A DNA stretch of 64,000 bases from Reticulitermes speratus (GCA_021186555.1 JAJKFL010000006.1:6592215-6656214); one strand, 5' to 3'; shown: positions 12,141 to 23,039, counted from the stretch's first letter. Notes: generated by a model from the letters alone, not told the origin. Made by a program: numbers and translations.

Positions 12141-12304
12141 ATTCAATTTGATATTATAATATTAATATCTATGAAACTATTGTGCATTTTGTTGGTTGAG
12201 TGTTGCGAATTAACAAGCCTTATGTTTGGATGGTGGGTAATTAACCCTATAAGGGCCAGTGGTGGTTTTATGTACCACCACGTTTAGCATTCTGGCTACA
12301 AACT

Positions 12305-12425
12305 ATGTGTTTCGCATGGGATCTCAGAACAAACAGCGGTTAGTTCCCTATACATCATTAACGGACCGTTTCTGTAACCGAGACGAAATGTGTTTCCTGC
12401 GCGGTACGAACTGAAACTTTAATTC
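12305..12425 (+). repeat. 114-bp repeat, diverged monomer
   Basis: GGATCTCAGAACAAACAGCG is followed by a diverged copy of the unit ending TGCGCGGTACGAACTG. Single copy, older than the six-copy array. Confidence 0.8.
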
Positions 12426-12896
12426 AGAATTTCTTTCCGTCTTAAAGGCTAAGACGAATACATTTATATATTCCCCTATTGCGCTCAGAAGTGTTCTTTG
12501 GTACCTAAGTTTTCGATGCCGGCAATGTAGTGAAATGTCCGGCGATCGGGAGCGACAGTGTGGAATGAAACTCGAGACATTTCGGAATGTCTTGTCTCCG
12601 TCTTCACGGATTGTTGTCAAGAGCCACACAAGTTAGCCGATATGCACGCACTCGCAGAGTCTGTTCTCTCTTCCCTTCGCTTATGTTCGTTCAATGTCAT
12701 AACCATTAAGAGTTCTGTGAAGCAGGCGAGACACCTGGAGCCTTGACGAAATGAAAGACGAACGTTTCGTGGATTTCTGTTCGATGATTTAACCGTAATA
12801 CGTTGTGAGGGGCTTAACGGAATTTCTAGAACGTACTTTTCATTGCCAGCATTGTCACACTAGGGAAAGAAATTTACATCTACATTTATGGGGGGT
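12426..12896. other. No recognisable feature
   Basis: Unique-looking sequence of about 470 bp with short open frames only. Confidence 0.5.
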
Positions 12897-12908
12897 AAAT
12901 GTAATGGT

Positions 12909-13177
12909 GCCGATCCCAGTGGCCGTGCGGTCTAAGGCGTGGGTCTACGGCCGCTCATTTACTGGGATTGTGGGTTCGAATCCCGCTGGGGGCATGGATG
13001 TCTGTCTCTTGTGAGTGTTGTGTGTTGTCAGGTAGAGGTCTCTGCAACGGGCTGGTCCCTCGTCCAGAGGAGTCCTACCGAGTGTAGTGTGTCTGAGTGT
13101 GATCGTGAAGCGTCATAAAATGAGGCGGCATAGGCCCCCAAGGGGCTGTCGAGCCATTGGAAAAAAAAAAAAAAAAA
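12909..13177 (+). mobile_element. SINE C, first unit of a dimer
   Basis: The tRNA-Leu-like head starts GCCGATCCCAGTGGCCGTG with a GGTCTAAGGCG stretch and the B box GGGTTCGAATCCC. The body runs GGGGGCATGGATGTCTGTCT ... CTCGTCCAGAGGAGTCCTAC ... GGGCTGTCGAGCCAT and ends in 17 A. The left TSD AAATGTAATGGT (12897-12908) is matched only after the second unit. Confidence 0.93.
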
Positions 13178-13185
13178 GTAACTGG

Positions 13186-13451
13186 GCCGATCCCAGTGGC
13201 CGTGCAGTCTAAGGCGTGTGTCTGCAGCCGTTCGCTTACTGGGATTGCGGGTTCGAATCCCACCGGGGGCATGGATGTCTGTCTCTTGTGAGTGTTGTGT
13301 GTTGTGTGTTGTCAGGTAGAGGTCTCTGCGACGGGCTGGTCCCTCGTCCAGAGGAGTCCTACCGAGTGTGGTGTGTCTAAAAAGTGTGATCGTGAAGCCT
13401 AAAAAATGAGGCGGCCTAGGCCCCAAAGGGGCTGTCGAGCCACTGAAAAAC
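13186..13451 (+). mobile_element. SINE C, second unit of a dimer
   Basis: A complete second copy starts 8 bp after the poly(A) of the first (linker GTAACTGG) and ends in a short A-rich tail. The right TSD AAATGTAATGGT is at 13452-13463. The two units share most of their sequence but differ at scattered sites, such as GTGCAGTC for GTGCGGTC. Confidence 0.93.
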
Positions 13452-13579
13452 AAATGTAATGGTAAAAGTCCCCCCCCCCCAATGCTTAATCAGGCACCTC
13501 ACCGTCATGACGTAAAGAAGCTTGGAGATAACAGCTCTAGACGTGATAATGTCGGCAGTGTGTACGAAATAATGGCCAG

Positions 13580-13790
13580 GCACACTCGTCGGCCGTATTT
13601 CCCTACGGAAAGAGCTTACACTGCACACGGGACAGGAGGTCTGGTGGGTTCCAGAGCCGGCCTGGGCGCTGAGGGAGAACGGGGAAATTTCTGTCGTGTC
13701 AGAGAAATAAATCCTGATTCCTAGGACGTCCGTGTGTCCGTCACATAGCAAAGTCAGTATGCTGACTGAACTATCTCGGCTCGGTGTTTG
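13580..13790 (-). mobile_element. SINE A relic
   Basis: The minus strand keeps a head-like CCGAGATAGTTCAGTCAGC at the right end and the block order of the SINE A centre (CCCAGGCCGGCTCTGGAACC). The 3' part is lost. A poly(C) run lies just before it at 13471-13480. Confidence 0.5.
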
Positions 13791-13902
13791 TGGTGGTGTT
13801 ACTTTTAAATGGCATCAAACATACGACCGAGCAAGTTTGCTCAGCGGTAATGTTTCCAGCTGGAGTGTGAGTAGGGATGCCGAGGCTATACCAACTGGTG
13901 TT

Positions 13903-14392
13903 TTTAGGCGCGTTCGCAAAATTGCGGAAAAGCGACTATTAGCTTCGCCATATCTGTCCGTCCGCATGGAACAACTCGGCCCCGACTGTACGGATTTTCA
14001 TGACATTTGATATTTGAGTATTTCTCGAAGATCTGTCGAGAAAATTCAAGTTTCATTAGAATCTGACAAGAATAACGGATACTTTACGTGAAGACCTGCG
14101 TACATTTAAGATAATAAGAAATGTTTGAGACAAAAGTTGTAGACAAAATCAAAAGACATTTTATGTTCAATAACTTTTTCCCGAAAATCGTGCCGTTTAT
14201 GAGATAGTGTGGGAAAATGTGGTACAGCCGGACAAGCCACAGATGACAATATAATACGGCGCATGCGCTTTGCATGCAGGATAACTAAGGCTACAGGCGC
14301 GCACTGAAAATAGATAATACTTATTGCCTTTCCTCGGCAACAATGGTTACGCGAACGCGCCCCAATGTTACGTTATACGTACATTGCCTGTT
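13903..14392 (+). repeat. Dispersed repeat R1, copy 1 (about 490 bp)
   Basis: Starts TTTTTAGGCGCGTTCGCAAA, contains ACGGATTTTCATGACATTTG, CGTGCCGTTTATGAGATA and GACAATATAATACGGCGCAT, and ends near CGTACATTGCCTGT. Full-length copies in the same orientation lie at 19463 and 36008, and a partial reverse copy at 53320. There is no terminal inversion and no frame I recognise. Class unknown. Confidence 0.85.
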
Positions 14393-15261
14393 TTATTCAG
14401 GAAAATGCCATGATAGTGGCTTTTACCGAGCTAGGGTCTGTCTCTTCTTCATTCGGTTTAAAGCATTGTGCAGTCTCATTAATTATTCGATTAAATTACT
14501 GACGTCATCGGCAAATGAACTGCAGATAAGTAAATAAATAACTAATGTATGCTTCAGAATATATGGCTTGTGGATTTATTTCTGTTCAGACTGCCTATAT
14601 CCTGGAATTTAAACCGTACACAGGAATTTTGCAATTGAACACAGTTCTCTTTGTTGTAAGCGGAAGTATGGTCGTCATGGAAAATTGAATTTTAAATATA
14701 TCTGTTCTGTATATCCCATGTGAGTAACTGTCTCAGATCGGTTGCACTGCATACAAAGGAATCTTGAAAATGCTTTTCAGCAGTACAAAGGGGAAAAAAA
14801 GATTTTGTTGTTCTGAAAATTGATGGAAATAAATGACAGAAAGACGTGGGACGTGAGGAATGCGACACAAAGAAAAGACGAATACGATGCCAGGAAATGG
14901 AGATGACACTAAGATGAAATGCGAAATTTTATTTTACGTTTCCGGTGTTGCGGCTGTTTCGTGGAACCCTTGTACAGAACGACATTCGGTGGGTCGTTCC
15001 GACGTTTCGATATTAACATACAGTAACTCTGGATGTCACTCCCGTGTCAGAGTGATTAACTCTCTTTAACCAGTGGATGTTGTAATGCGTACTTCGGTAT
15101 GAAACTGTAATGTTTATGCATTTTTTGTGTCAGTGTGACATTGTGTCCGGCTTAACAACGCTAAGATAACATCGGAGGAACGGGCTACCACCATATGCAC
15201 AGTTAATGCTGGTGAAGGCAGCAGCTTCCTGCAAGGGGTTGGTAAAATTGGGCTGTCATGC
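14393..15261. other. No recognisable feature
   Basis: About 870 bp of ordinary sequence; only short open frames. Confidence 0.5.
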
Positions 15262-15262
15262 C

Positions 15263-15301
<39 letters not shown>

Positions 15302-15775
15302 ACAACAGCGACCGTAATGGTAGTAGTGGCAGTGGTAGTAGTGGTAGCGGAAGTAGTTGCAGTAGTAGTAGTAGTCAGTGCCGTCCTTAGCAAACGAGGG
15401 GCCCGATTCCGATCTTTGTGGCGGGCCCCTACAGGTAATTGTGCAGGTACTAAGGTACTAAAGGTAAAAAGGTACTAACGTTTTGGTATAATAGCGTAGG
15501 TTAGGATAAAAAATTAAAATGGTCCATTTTTTATCATTTTTATTTACTTTTAATCAAGCAGTTATCGATACTACTTATTTAATTTCCCCCATGAGCGCGG
15601 GGATTTCGTAAGCGCGGGGCCCAATTGCGTCAAATCGGCCCAATCGGCCTAAGTCCGGCCCTAGTAGTAGTAGTAGTAATAGTAGTAGTAAAATGAAGTA
15701 GTGTTAGTGGTGTCGGCGATAATGGTAGTAATAGTAGCAGTAGTAGCAGCGGTAGTAGTAATATTAGTAGTAGTA
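15263..15775. repeat. (TAG)n trinucleotide tract, interrupted
   Basis: A pure run of TAG at 15263-15302 degrades into GTAGTGGTAGTAG-like units to 15375, and similar TAG units resume at 15664-15775. A transposon-like insert separates the two halves. The Val-rich and Leu-rich frames here are artefacts of the tract. Confidence 0.9.
15376..15663. mobile_element. Short inverted-terminal element inside the TAG tract (hAT-like?)
   Basis: The left end CAGTGCCGTCCTTAG and the right end, read in reverse, TAGGGCCGGACTTAG are imperfect inverted repeats. Within them lie GAGGGGCCCGATT and GCGGGGCCCAATT. The target duplication cannot be read because the target is itself TAG repeat. hAT assignment is a guess from the CAG start. 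Confidence 0.5.
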
Positions 15776-16049
15776 GTTGCTACTGCTTTTGTAGAGCAGC
15801 ATCAAAAGTACGCAGCTTTCACCCCTCAACACATTTGTATGGAATTTCATGTTGTGAAGTTGTGCGCACTAAAATTTGTCGACGTGTTTCAGTTTTGGTT
15901 AAAATTGGACAAGAACAAGACAGTGTGTGTGACGACGTACCTGCTTGCCTGTGTGAAGTTTCTTAGTCTTACGGTTTTCGAGATAAACAAAGGGGAGAGA
16001 ATGCTCCAGAGATGTGTGGTTGGTTATGTGCGTAGTTCTGACTTGTAGC

Positions 16050-16530
16050 TCTTATGCGTCTGTCACAGTGAGGGAAGAAGAGAGACTGGGGCTGTTAGAG
16101 AATAGGGTGCTGAGGAAGATATTTGGGCCTAATAGGGTCGATGTAACAGGGGACTGGAGGAAATTGCATAGTGAGTAGCTTTATGATCTGTACTGCTCAC
16201 AAGATACTGTTTGGGTGATCAGATATGGAAGAATGAGATTGACGGGGCATGTGGCACGTATGGGGGAGAGGAGAGGTGCGTACAGGGATTTGGTGGGGAA
16301 ACCTGAGGGTAGGAGATCACCTGGTAGACGTAGGCGTAGATGGGAGGATAATGTTAAAATGTATCTTAAAGGAATCGGTTAGGAGGGCGTGCAGTGGATT
16401 GTCCTGGCTCAGGTTTGGGACAGGAGGCGATTTTGAAACCAGTAATGAACCATCGGGTTTCAGAAAATGCAGGGAATTTCTCAACTAGCTGAGGAAATAT
16501 TAGCTTCTGAAGAAGGACTCTGTTGCATGA
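16050..16530 (+). mobile_element. LINE 3' end (RT C-terminal region), fragment
   Basis: With a few frame changes the plus strand reads LGLLENRVLRKIFGPNR, a DLYC/SQDTVWVIRYGRMRL segment, GHVARMG, then GRRSPGRRRRRWEDN and a decayed LAQVWDR block, ending with the family's 3' UTR (GGGAATTTCTCAACTAGCTG). This is the best preserved C-terminal copy in the window. It is 5' truncated with stops and frameshifts, so inactive. Confidence 0.85.
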
Positions 16531-16592
16531 AGTTCCCGTGCGGTGGAAGGCTGAAGACCGCCCGACCTGTGGTTACTGTGTTTAGTGTAACG

Positions 16593-17053
16593 CAGTGGTT
16601 CCCAAAATGGGCGGTACCGCCCCCTAGGGGGCGATGGGATTACCGAGGTGGGCGTTAATAGGTACGAGAGGTGGAAGGGAGCGCTGTTATTATCACAGGG
16701 GGGCGCTAGTAGACAAGTAGTGCATTTATTTTTATAATAAAATTCAAATAAAGTAATTTTTGTGTTAAAAATAAAAAATGAAATAAATTTCATAGTATTT
16801 TAATTTATGAATCTTATTCAAGCACATATTATTTTTTAAATAAACTATTGCTATATGAATTATTGTTAATTATAAAGAATATAAAAAATCTATTAATTAA
16901 CACATAAATATTAAGTTTAACTCTTATAATTTTATTTAAACGATTTTTTAAATATAAAATAAAAGTGGAAACAAAAGGTGGGGGGGGGGGGGCGCTGTGG
17001 GTGTGTAAATGGAACCAAGGGGGCGGTGGACCGAAAAAGTTTGGGAACCACTG
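16593..17053 (+). mobile_element. hAT-type MITE, copy 1
   Basis: Ends CAGTGGTTCCCAAAATGG and (reversed) CAGTGGTTCCCAAACTTTTT. The flanking 8 bp are GTGTAACG and GGGTAACG (one mismatch), the TSD size of hAT elements. The interior is AT-rich with a G run at 16980-16992 and no transposase. Copy 2 is inverted at 62925-63410. Confidence 0.85.
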
Positions 17054-17061
17054 GGGTAACG

Positions 17062-17629
17062 CGTCAGGAAACCCGTGCCATCGTTTAGAATGTCGGTGCC
17101 CTCATTTCCACCTGTTGCGTCCTGATGCAGACAGTGTAGTAACTATTTCCGGGTGAGCGTCTTGCCGCAGCATCCCGTCTGCTCCGCCCCTACATTCCCA
17201 CACAATAGACTGTTGACAATTACAGCAGAGGAAGCCGAGAGCTGTGCAGTTTAGCAGGTTCCAGCTGTTGATACTATACATGATTACGCGAGCCTTTTGT
17301 ATTACTGCGCTTTAATATTCTGTGGAGGATGTGAATTGCCTTCAGAGCGTGTGATGGTGTTACATATGGTTCCTTAAATGCGTTAAATACGTGTGGTTAG
17401 ATTTAAATTCTTACCTTGTAAACTGGCATCACCTCGACACGTTTATTCACGCACGGTCTTTGCTGTAAAGACAGTCACGTTACATGTTGGATATCCACAT
17501 GAGTACTTCGTGTGTGTCACTAGCCTAGCGACGTTTTTGGGGTCCTGGTTCAGCTTTGAGTTTTCGGACAGCTCACGGTCAGGTCACGGTGTAGGAAAAT
17601 ATTCTTTGCCTGTATTTAAATGCGTCTAT
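17062..17629. other. No recognisable feature
   Basis: About 570 bp; no gene or repeat family I can name. Confidence 0.5.
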
Positions 17630-17640
17630 TTATACCAGCT

Positions 17641-17907
17641 GCCGATCCCAGTGGCCGTGCGGTCTAAGGCGTGGGTCTTCGGCCGCTCGCTTACTAGGAT
17701 CGTGTGTTCGAATCCCACCGGGGGCATGAATGTTTGTCTGTTGTGAGTGTTGTGTGTTGTCAGGTAGAGGTCTCTGCGACGAGCTGGTCCCTCGTCCAGA
17801 GGAGTCCTACCGACTGTGGTGTGTCTCAAATGTGTGTGACCATGAAACCTCGACGAAACGAGGAGGCCCAGGCCCATATAAGGCTGTCGAGCCATAGGGA
17901 AAAAAAA
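17641..17907 (+). mobile_element. SINE C, full length with TSD
   Basis: Complete head, B box GTGTTCGAATCCC, body and A-rich tail. Perfect 11-bp TSD TTATACCAGCT at 17630-17640 and 17908-17918. Confidence 0.95.
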
Positions 17908-17918
17908 TTATACCAGCT

Positions 17919-18469
17919 GTTACGCTTAAGTCACGGGGCGGTAAATTCAGCGCAAATACTGTTCGAAAGAGTGTTTGATTTAAAAGTGGCGCGATTAATG
18001 CCAGAGACTTGTTGGTTAGGTTTATGGACATGCTTAAAGCAAAATGAATAGCGATTACAAAAACATCCACACCTTACAAAAACATCCATACACATACAAA
18101 AGCATCCACTCAATAGCGAAATCTCTGACCGCGAGCTTACCTTGAGCTCAGCTTGAGCGACCCCGTAATGTGGAGAGGCTGTTGCTGTTTCGGCCCTTCT
18201 GCACGATAGCATTATATCTCAAACCGCGCCCTCTAGTATCCAGTATCAGTAAATGACGTAACAATATCCTGTGGCAGTTATTTTAGTTGATAAAAATCAG
18301 ATGTCATTGTCCAGTGTTGAGGTGCAGAGGTGACGTCAAGGCAACAAGAGCTAATGCCTAGGCAGAATTGGTGAAGGTGGTGATAAGAAGTGGTAGCCGC
18401 TTGGGTTTGTCACCGGAAGACATGTGGACCGAGCAAACTGACTCATTCGGTAACATTTGTGACGTGTAC
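17919..18469. other. Unassigned; three short tandem copies at 18056-18112
   Basis: ACAAAAACATCCA-type units of about 21 bp occur three times near 18056-18112. Nothing else is recognisable. Confidence 0.5.
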
Positions 18470-18620
18470 TTGGGAGATGACGGGTTTGAATCTCTGATGG
18501 TACAGTGACTGTCGTGACATCGAGTTGGATTTCTTTTATTCTCTTCAGATGTCGGGCGTGTTCCTGTAGGCCACGACCGCTTTCTGCCACGTTCGAGCTC
18601 ATCATGCACTTACCATCGTA
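18470..18620 (+). mobile_element. SINE F relic
   Basis: B-box-like ACGGGTTTGAATCTC, then GTGACTGTCGTGACATC, CTCTTCAGATGTC and GCCACGACCGCTTTCTGCC. Block order matches 10931-11080. Head incomplete. Confidence 0.4.
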
Positions 18621-18629
18621 GGGGTGCAC

Positions 18630-18760
18630 AGAGTTTTCAAAAAATTTAGGAGTCGCCTCCAAATTCAAGGCGCCGGAGGGATGGCATGAAGCAAGTTCCT
18701 TACTGAAGATCCAAAATTATAGGGTGACCTGTGAACCTCACTGTTGTCTGGTGCTTTCTT
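18630..18760 (+). repeat. Dispersed repeat R2
   Basis: AGGGGTGCACAGAGTTTTC, TTTAGGAGTCGCCTCCAAA, GGCGCCGGAGGGATGGCATG, AAGCAAGTTCC: the same order of blocks as 3988-4140 and 54487-54605. Confidence 0.7.
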
Positions 18761-18858
18761 ATCGGTGCCTGTGAACTGATACATATTTTGTATGTAGGTA
18801 AAGAAAGTGCTGTAGTTATGCTGAAAATATGCTGATATTAGGCACCGTAGTACAAAAT

Positions 18859-19252
18859 GGACTAGTGGTTAGCGTGCTTGCCACCGGAACCAAGGTTCGC
18901 GGGTTCGATCCCGACCGAGGTCGATGGATTTTAAGAGTGATAAAAATCCGGAGCACCACTTCCTTCGGAGGGGAAGTAAAGCCGTCGGTCCCATGTCGTA
19001 GATTTACGGCATGTAAAAGAACCTTACGGGCATGAATAGAGATGTTTCGTAAGCAAAATTCAGTGGCCATTTCTCACCCAAGTCTCCTGACTGCCTGCCA
19101 GATGGCTCTGGCAGTCACATCAGGATTGAGTAGAACTTGTGCGGTCAGTGGGCTGGTCACTCACTACATTAACGCACATGACCATAGAAACCTCCGAAAG
19201 GAGGCCCTATGCGCCTCGTTGGAGCGACAGGGACAAACAACAACACAAGAAC
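18859..19252 (+). mobile_element. SINE E, full length with TSD
   Basis: The tRNA-like head has the A-box region ACTAGTGGTTAGCGTGCTTG and the B box GGGTTCGATCCC. The body has GATAAAAATCCGGAGCACCA and CCATGTCGTAGATTTACGGC and a hairpin-like CCTCCGAAAGGAGG near 19190, with an (AAC)n-type tail. TSD AGTACAAAAT at 18849-18858 and 19253-19262. A second copy is at 42694-43086. Confidence 0.9.
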
Positions 19253-19462
19253 AGTACAAAATTCAGTCGCCTGAAATGTGTACACCCCCTGTACCACCCT
19301 GGCATTCTATGCTGTATAATGTGAGATGCTGAGCTGTTACTGCATCTTAGGCCCAGATATCTACTTCGTCAGTACCCTCTTCTCAGACGTCCTCAGTTTC
19401 TGTTGTACCCTTAATGTGGTAGACCAAGTTCACGCCTGTACAAGACGGGACGAAGTATAATT

Positions 19463-19987
19463 TTTAGGCGCGTTTGTAGAATTGCGAAAAGCTACTGTTA
19501 GCTTCGTCATGTGTGTGTGTGTGTGTGTGTCCGTTTGCATGGAAAGACTCGGCTCCCACTGAACGGATTTTCATGAAATTTGATACGTGAATACTTTTCG
19601 AAATACTGTCGAGAAAATTCAAGTTTTCTTAAAATTTGACAAGACTAACGGATATTTTACACGAAGAGCTATTGTCCATTTGTAACATGTCGCTCATTTA
19701 TTCTTCGAATGTGAAGTTTTTCAGATACAAGTTGTAGAGAAAATGAAAACTCATATTTAATATACAGTAATAAGAAAATCGTGCCGTTTATGAGATAACG
19801 TGGAAAAATACGGTACAGCCAGACAGGCCACAGATGACAATATAATACGGCGCATGCGTTTTGCATGCTGGATAACTAAGGCTACAGACACACACTTAGA
19901 ATATGTAATACTTATTGCTATTCTACGGCAACAATGGTTACGCGAACGCTACCCAGTGTTACGTTATACGTACACTGCCTGTGTTTT
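19463..19987 (+). repeat. Dispersed repeat R1, copy 2 (about 525 bp)
   Basis: Same blocks as 13903-14392. Differs by a (GT)n expansion at 19510-19531, where the other copies have GTCTGTCCG, and by small indels. Ends at GTACACTGCCTGTG. Confidence 0.85.
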
Positions 19988-20269
19988 GTATATTTCAGTG
20001 TCTTCGTCTCGCAGCGGCTTGTCGCGGTTGCGTCTGGCTTGTGTAGTGTTTGAAGGCGTTGCTGTGTGGACACTTGTCCTGTGCGAAGACAACCCTTTTG
20101 GGCCCTCACACTTTGTTCCGTGTCTTGAACAATCATGTCGCAGACACCGCGCCCAGGGCGTGGGTGACGGCTGAACGAAACCGGACAAGGTGTCTTTACT
20201 CTCACTTGTCTGTATTGGTAAAATTGTCACATCTGTGTCGTATTGTGTCTGACGCTTGCTTTACACACA

Positions 20270-20760
20270 CTTGCTTTGATCACAGATATTATTCGGGCCT
20301 AACAGGAAGCAACCGATGGGAGGCTGGAGAAAGTTATGATGGGACTCTTCATAATTTGTACTCATCACCAAATTTATTGGGCACGCGGTGGCGCAGTTGG
20401 TTGAGGTACAGCACTACAAGCCGGAAGGTTACGGGTTCGATTCCCGAGGATGTCATTGGAAATTTTTCATTGACATAATCCTTTCGGTCGCACTATGGTC
20501 CTGGGGTCGACACAGCCTCTAAGAGAAATGAGTACCAGGAATATTTCGGGGGTAAAGGCGACCGATGCGTAGGGCTGACAACCTTACCACCTTGATATGC
20601 CGATTTTTTAGAAATCTGGGAGCCTCAACCTCCTTTAACCCTAAGGGCCTGTCCGGGCCTGTAACGGGATTGCTTTTACCAAGTTTATTTGGGTGAGGTG
20701 ATCAGGGAGAATGGAATTGGCGGGAGAGGTAGCATGAATGGGAGGTAGGTGGGAAAATCA
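20270..20760 (+). mobile_element. LINE 3' fragment split by a SINE B
   Basis: The left part (20270-20378) has the LINE C-terminal context YYSGLTGSNRWEAGESYD followed by TLHNLYSSPN. The right part (20690-20760) continues with GTGATCAGGGAGAATGGAATTGGCGGGAGAGGTAGCATGAATGGG-like sequence, the decayed VI..RRMRWAGHVARMG region. The SINE between accounts for the break. Confidence 0.7.
20379..20677 (+). mobile_element. SINE B, full length, inside the LINE fragment
   Basis: Head GGCACGCGGTGGCGCAGTTG, B box GGGTTCGATTCCC, central domain, and 3' end GGGATTGCTTTT. TSD ACCAAATTTATT (20367-20378) and ACCAAGTTTATT (20678-20689), one mismatch. Confidence 0.92.
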
Positions 20761-20935
20761 CATTAAAAGGTCACACAATTTTGTATGTACATGTCACACA
20801 GGAATGTGGTGGTACTTTAATATTGGGAGGTGGTTTTTAAGATGTGTGTTACTTTAAATAATTCAGCATAATGCTGTTTAAAAACAGAAGTGAAATCAGT
20901 TCGGTTTTTTTTAACGCCTGCAGTTGTTTACACAA

Positions 20936-21128
20936 TTGTCTAACGTATGCCCCTAGATATTTGTCTAACGTATGCCCCTAGATAATTGTAACGTACCTAG
21001 TATGTTACGTATGCCCCTAGATAATTGTCTAACGTATGCCCCTAGATAATTGTCTAACGTATGCCCCTAGATAATTGTCTAACGTATGCCCCTAGATAAT
21101 TGTCTAACGTATGCCCCTAGATAATTGT
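20936..21128. repeat. 25-bp minisatellite, about 7 copies
   Basis: Unit TCTAACGTATGCCCCTAGAT plus AATTG. The third unit from the left is disrupted (GTAACGTACCTAGTATGT). Bounded by unique sequence. Confidence 0.9.
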
Positions 21129-21273
21129 CGTAGAATCTAAACGTGTAGGATTTCCTGAAATTATAAATTTATGAATGTTACGTTTGGGTGGTTAGTATAA
21201 TTAGCATATTTTATTCCGTCAACATTTATATCTGGCAATTTCCTTATTGGAATTTCCCTTAAATGGGTTTAGT

Positions 21274-21616
21274 ATTCACTGTTTACAAACCAACGAAATG
21301 CACTGCACTTTCAATTTTATTATTTATTCATAACAACAAAAACCCCTATGTATATGATGTTTAGGGTCATTTATTTTTACACGACCCCTACATATTGGGT
21401 TTTATGTAGGGGTTGATGAATAACTGTTTACAAACCAACGAAATGCACTGCACTTTCAATTTTATTATTTATTCATCAACCCCTACATATGTTTGGGTCT
21501 TATATAAGACCGAAACATATGTAGGGGTTGATGAATAAATAATAAAATTGAAAGTGCAGTGCATTTCGTTGGTTTGTAAACAGTGAATTGTAAAAATGCA
21601 CATCGAGACTAACATA
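21274..21616 (+). mobile_element. Foldback element with a duplicated left arm
   Basis: Arms starting TTTACAAACCAACGAAATGC occur twice in direct order (about 21279 and 21426) and once inverted (21525-21585). The hammerhead cores are collapsed: at about 21482-21521 stem III and stem II (GGTCTTATATAAGACC) join directly and CTGANGA is gone. The 3' tail past the arm holds ATGCACATCGAGAC. TSD AAATGGGTTTAGT at 21261-21273 and AAATTGGTTTAGT at 21617-21629. Confidence 0.8.
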
Positions 21617-21629
21617 AAATTGGTTTAGT

Positions 21630-22821
21630 GTGTTGTAATGACGTGGAATATTACTTTAACAACACAAGCACCGGTAAAATGTTACAGCAAGCTCGGAGAT
21701 TTGTGTTAGATTTACCTGAACCGGTGAAACTAAAATATTAATTTTACAAAGATTAAATCGTGATTTATATATTAAGTCTCGAAGCACGTAAGATCTTCTG
21801 TGCTCATGCTAACACCACACGTCATCGTTGTTCTGACATCAGACGTCATCTCACGCACCTGAGGATCATGGCCCTGGTAATGAAACTAGCTGCATTACCG
21901 GTCAGATGTCAGTCGTGTGGAGTAACATCTCCATATTGCAGGCTTGGCCCAGTGTTAATGTTAATGTGTAGAGAACAGCGTTCTAGGACTGGGACAGTGT
22001 AGTCAGTACAGTGACTGGGCGACGGGCTGGGCAGTCGTGGTTTGCTTTTTGTGTTGTTCTTCGTGGAACGTGTGTACATGTCTGTCCGTCTGTCTCTACA
22101 TATCTCCTGATCTGTCAATCTGCTTGTACGTTTATCAGTTGTCTCTCTTTCTCGTATATATCCATCTTGGCGTTCTTGTCTCCATTGCAGTTTCTTCGCG
22201 TATGTTGATGAGTGTTTTTGCTGGCTTTTCAGCACATCTCACTACGAGTGTTTAGGATTCTGTTGGGATTTATTTTGTACGTCTCTGACAATGAGAGAAG
22301 GAAATACCGCGGTTGTTACCACCGGTCTATGTTGGAACATAGACCGTGTAAAATTAAGTTTGCAGCTTTGACGACTGACATCTGTTTCGTGATCCAGCCA
22401 GCTCTCTGAACGTGTTGCAGCATAAATTTCTCTCTGCGTTCGAGTTGCTAATTAATATTTCTGCATGTTAAATAGCAACAGCGACCTTGGTAGCTTTCCA
22501 GCTGAGTTAAAAACAAACTCTTTGGCATGTTCCTTTTATGTCAGTGGAGAAATAAATTAACACCACGCGATAATATGGAGAAATGAATCGCTTTCGTTAA
22601 AGTGGGTCGCCACAAAGAGCCATGAGCAAGGAACAGCAGACAGTTTCAAGTGACAACCGATATACGAAACGCGAATTCTCGTTACCGACGACCAACTAAA
22701 GAAAAAATTTTAAATATAAAAAAAATTAATGAGTTTTAGTTTTCAAAAATTCACTACCCACAAGACAGAAATGTTGGCCTGGTAGTTTAATTGCGTTGCA
22801 GTGTTATATGTTAACCAGATG
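21630..22821. other. No recognisable feature
   Basis: About 1.2 kb. A small perfect hairpin, GGTCTATGTT-GG-AACATAGACC in two halves, sits at 22324-22345. Otherwise nothing recognised. Confidence 0.5.
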
Positions 22822-22833
22822 TGGTTAATAAGT

Positions 22834-23039
22834 AAAGGTAAAGTTCTCCCTAGAACAGGCCATGAAGGCCCAGAGGGGGAGTAGACGTATAGCTCTACTC
22901 TTTCTTTAACCCTGACACTAGATGGGGGTGGGTGGTCAACTCCACGCCCGGCCGCTTTACCCCCGGGAAAGAGACCCGGTACCCATTGTATAGGAGGCTG
23001 GGTGGGTCCCAGGGCTGGTCTGGACGGCTGCGAAAAATA
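22834..23039 (-). mobile_element. SINE A, 5' truncated, with TSD
   Basis: Minus strand runs from the central domain (CCAGACCAGCCCTGGG) to the TTTACTT tail; the tRNA head is absent. TSD TGGTTAATAAGT at 22822-22833 and 23040-23051, so truncation happened at insertion. Confidence 0.92.

Noticed and set aside
12909-13000. A functional tRNA-Leu gene at the SINE C head
   Set aside because: The head continues into the SINE body and A tail, recurs many times with a TSD, and the acceptor end is not that of a mature tRNA.
15206-15478. Valine-rich frame over the TAG tract
   Set aside because: Simple-sequence translation; ends immediately outside the tract.
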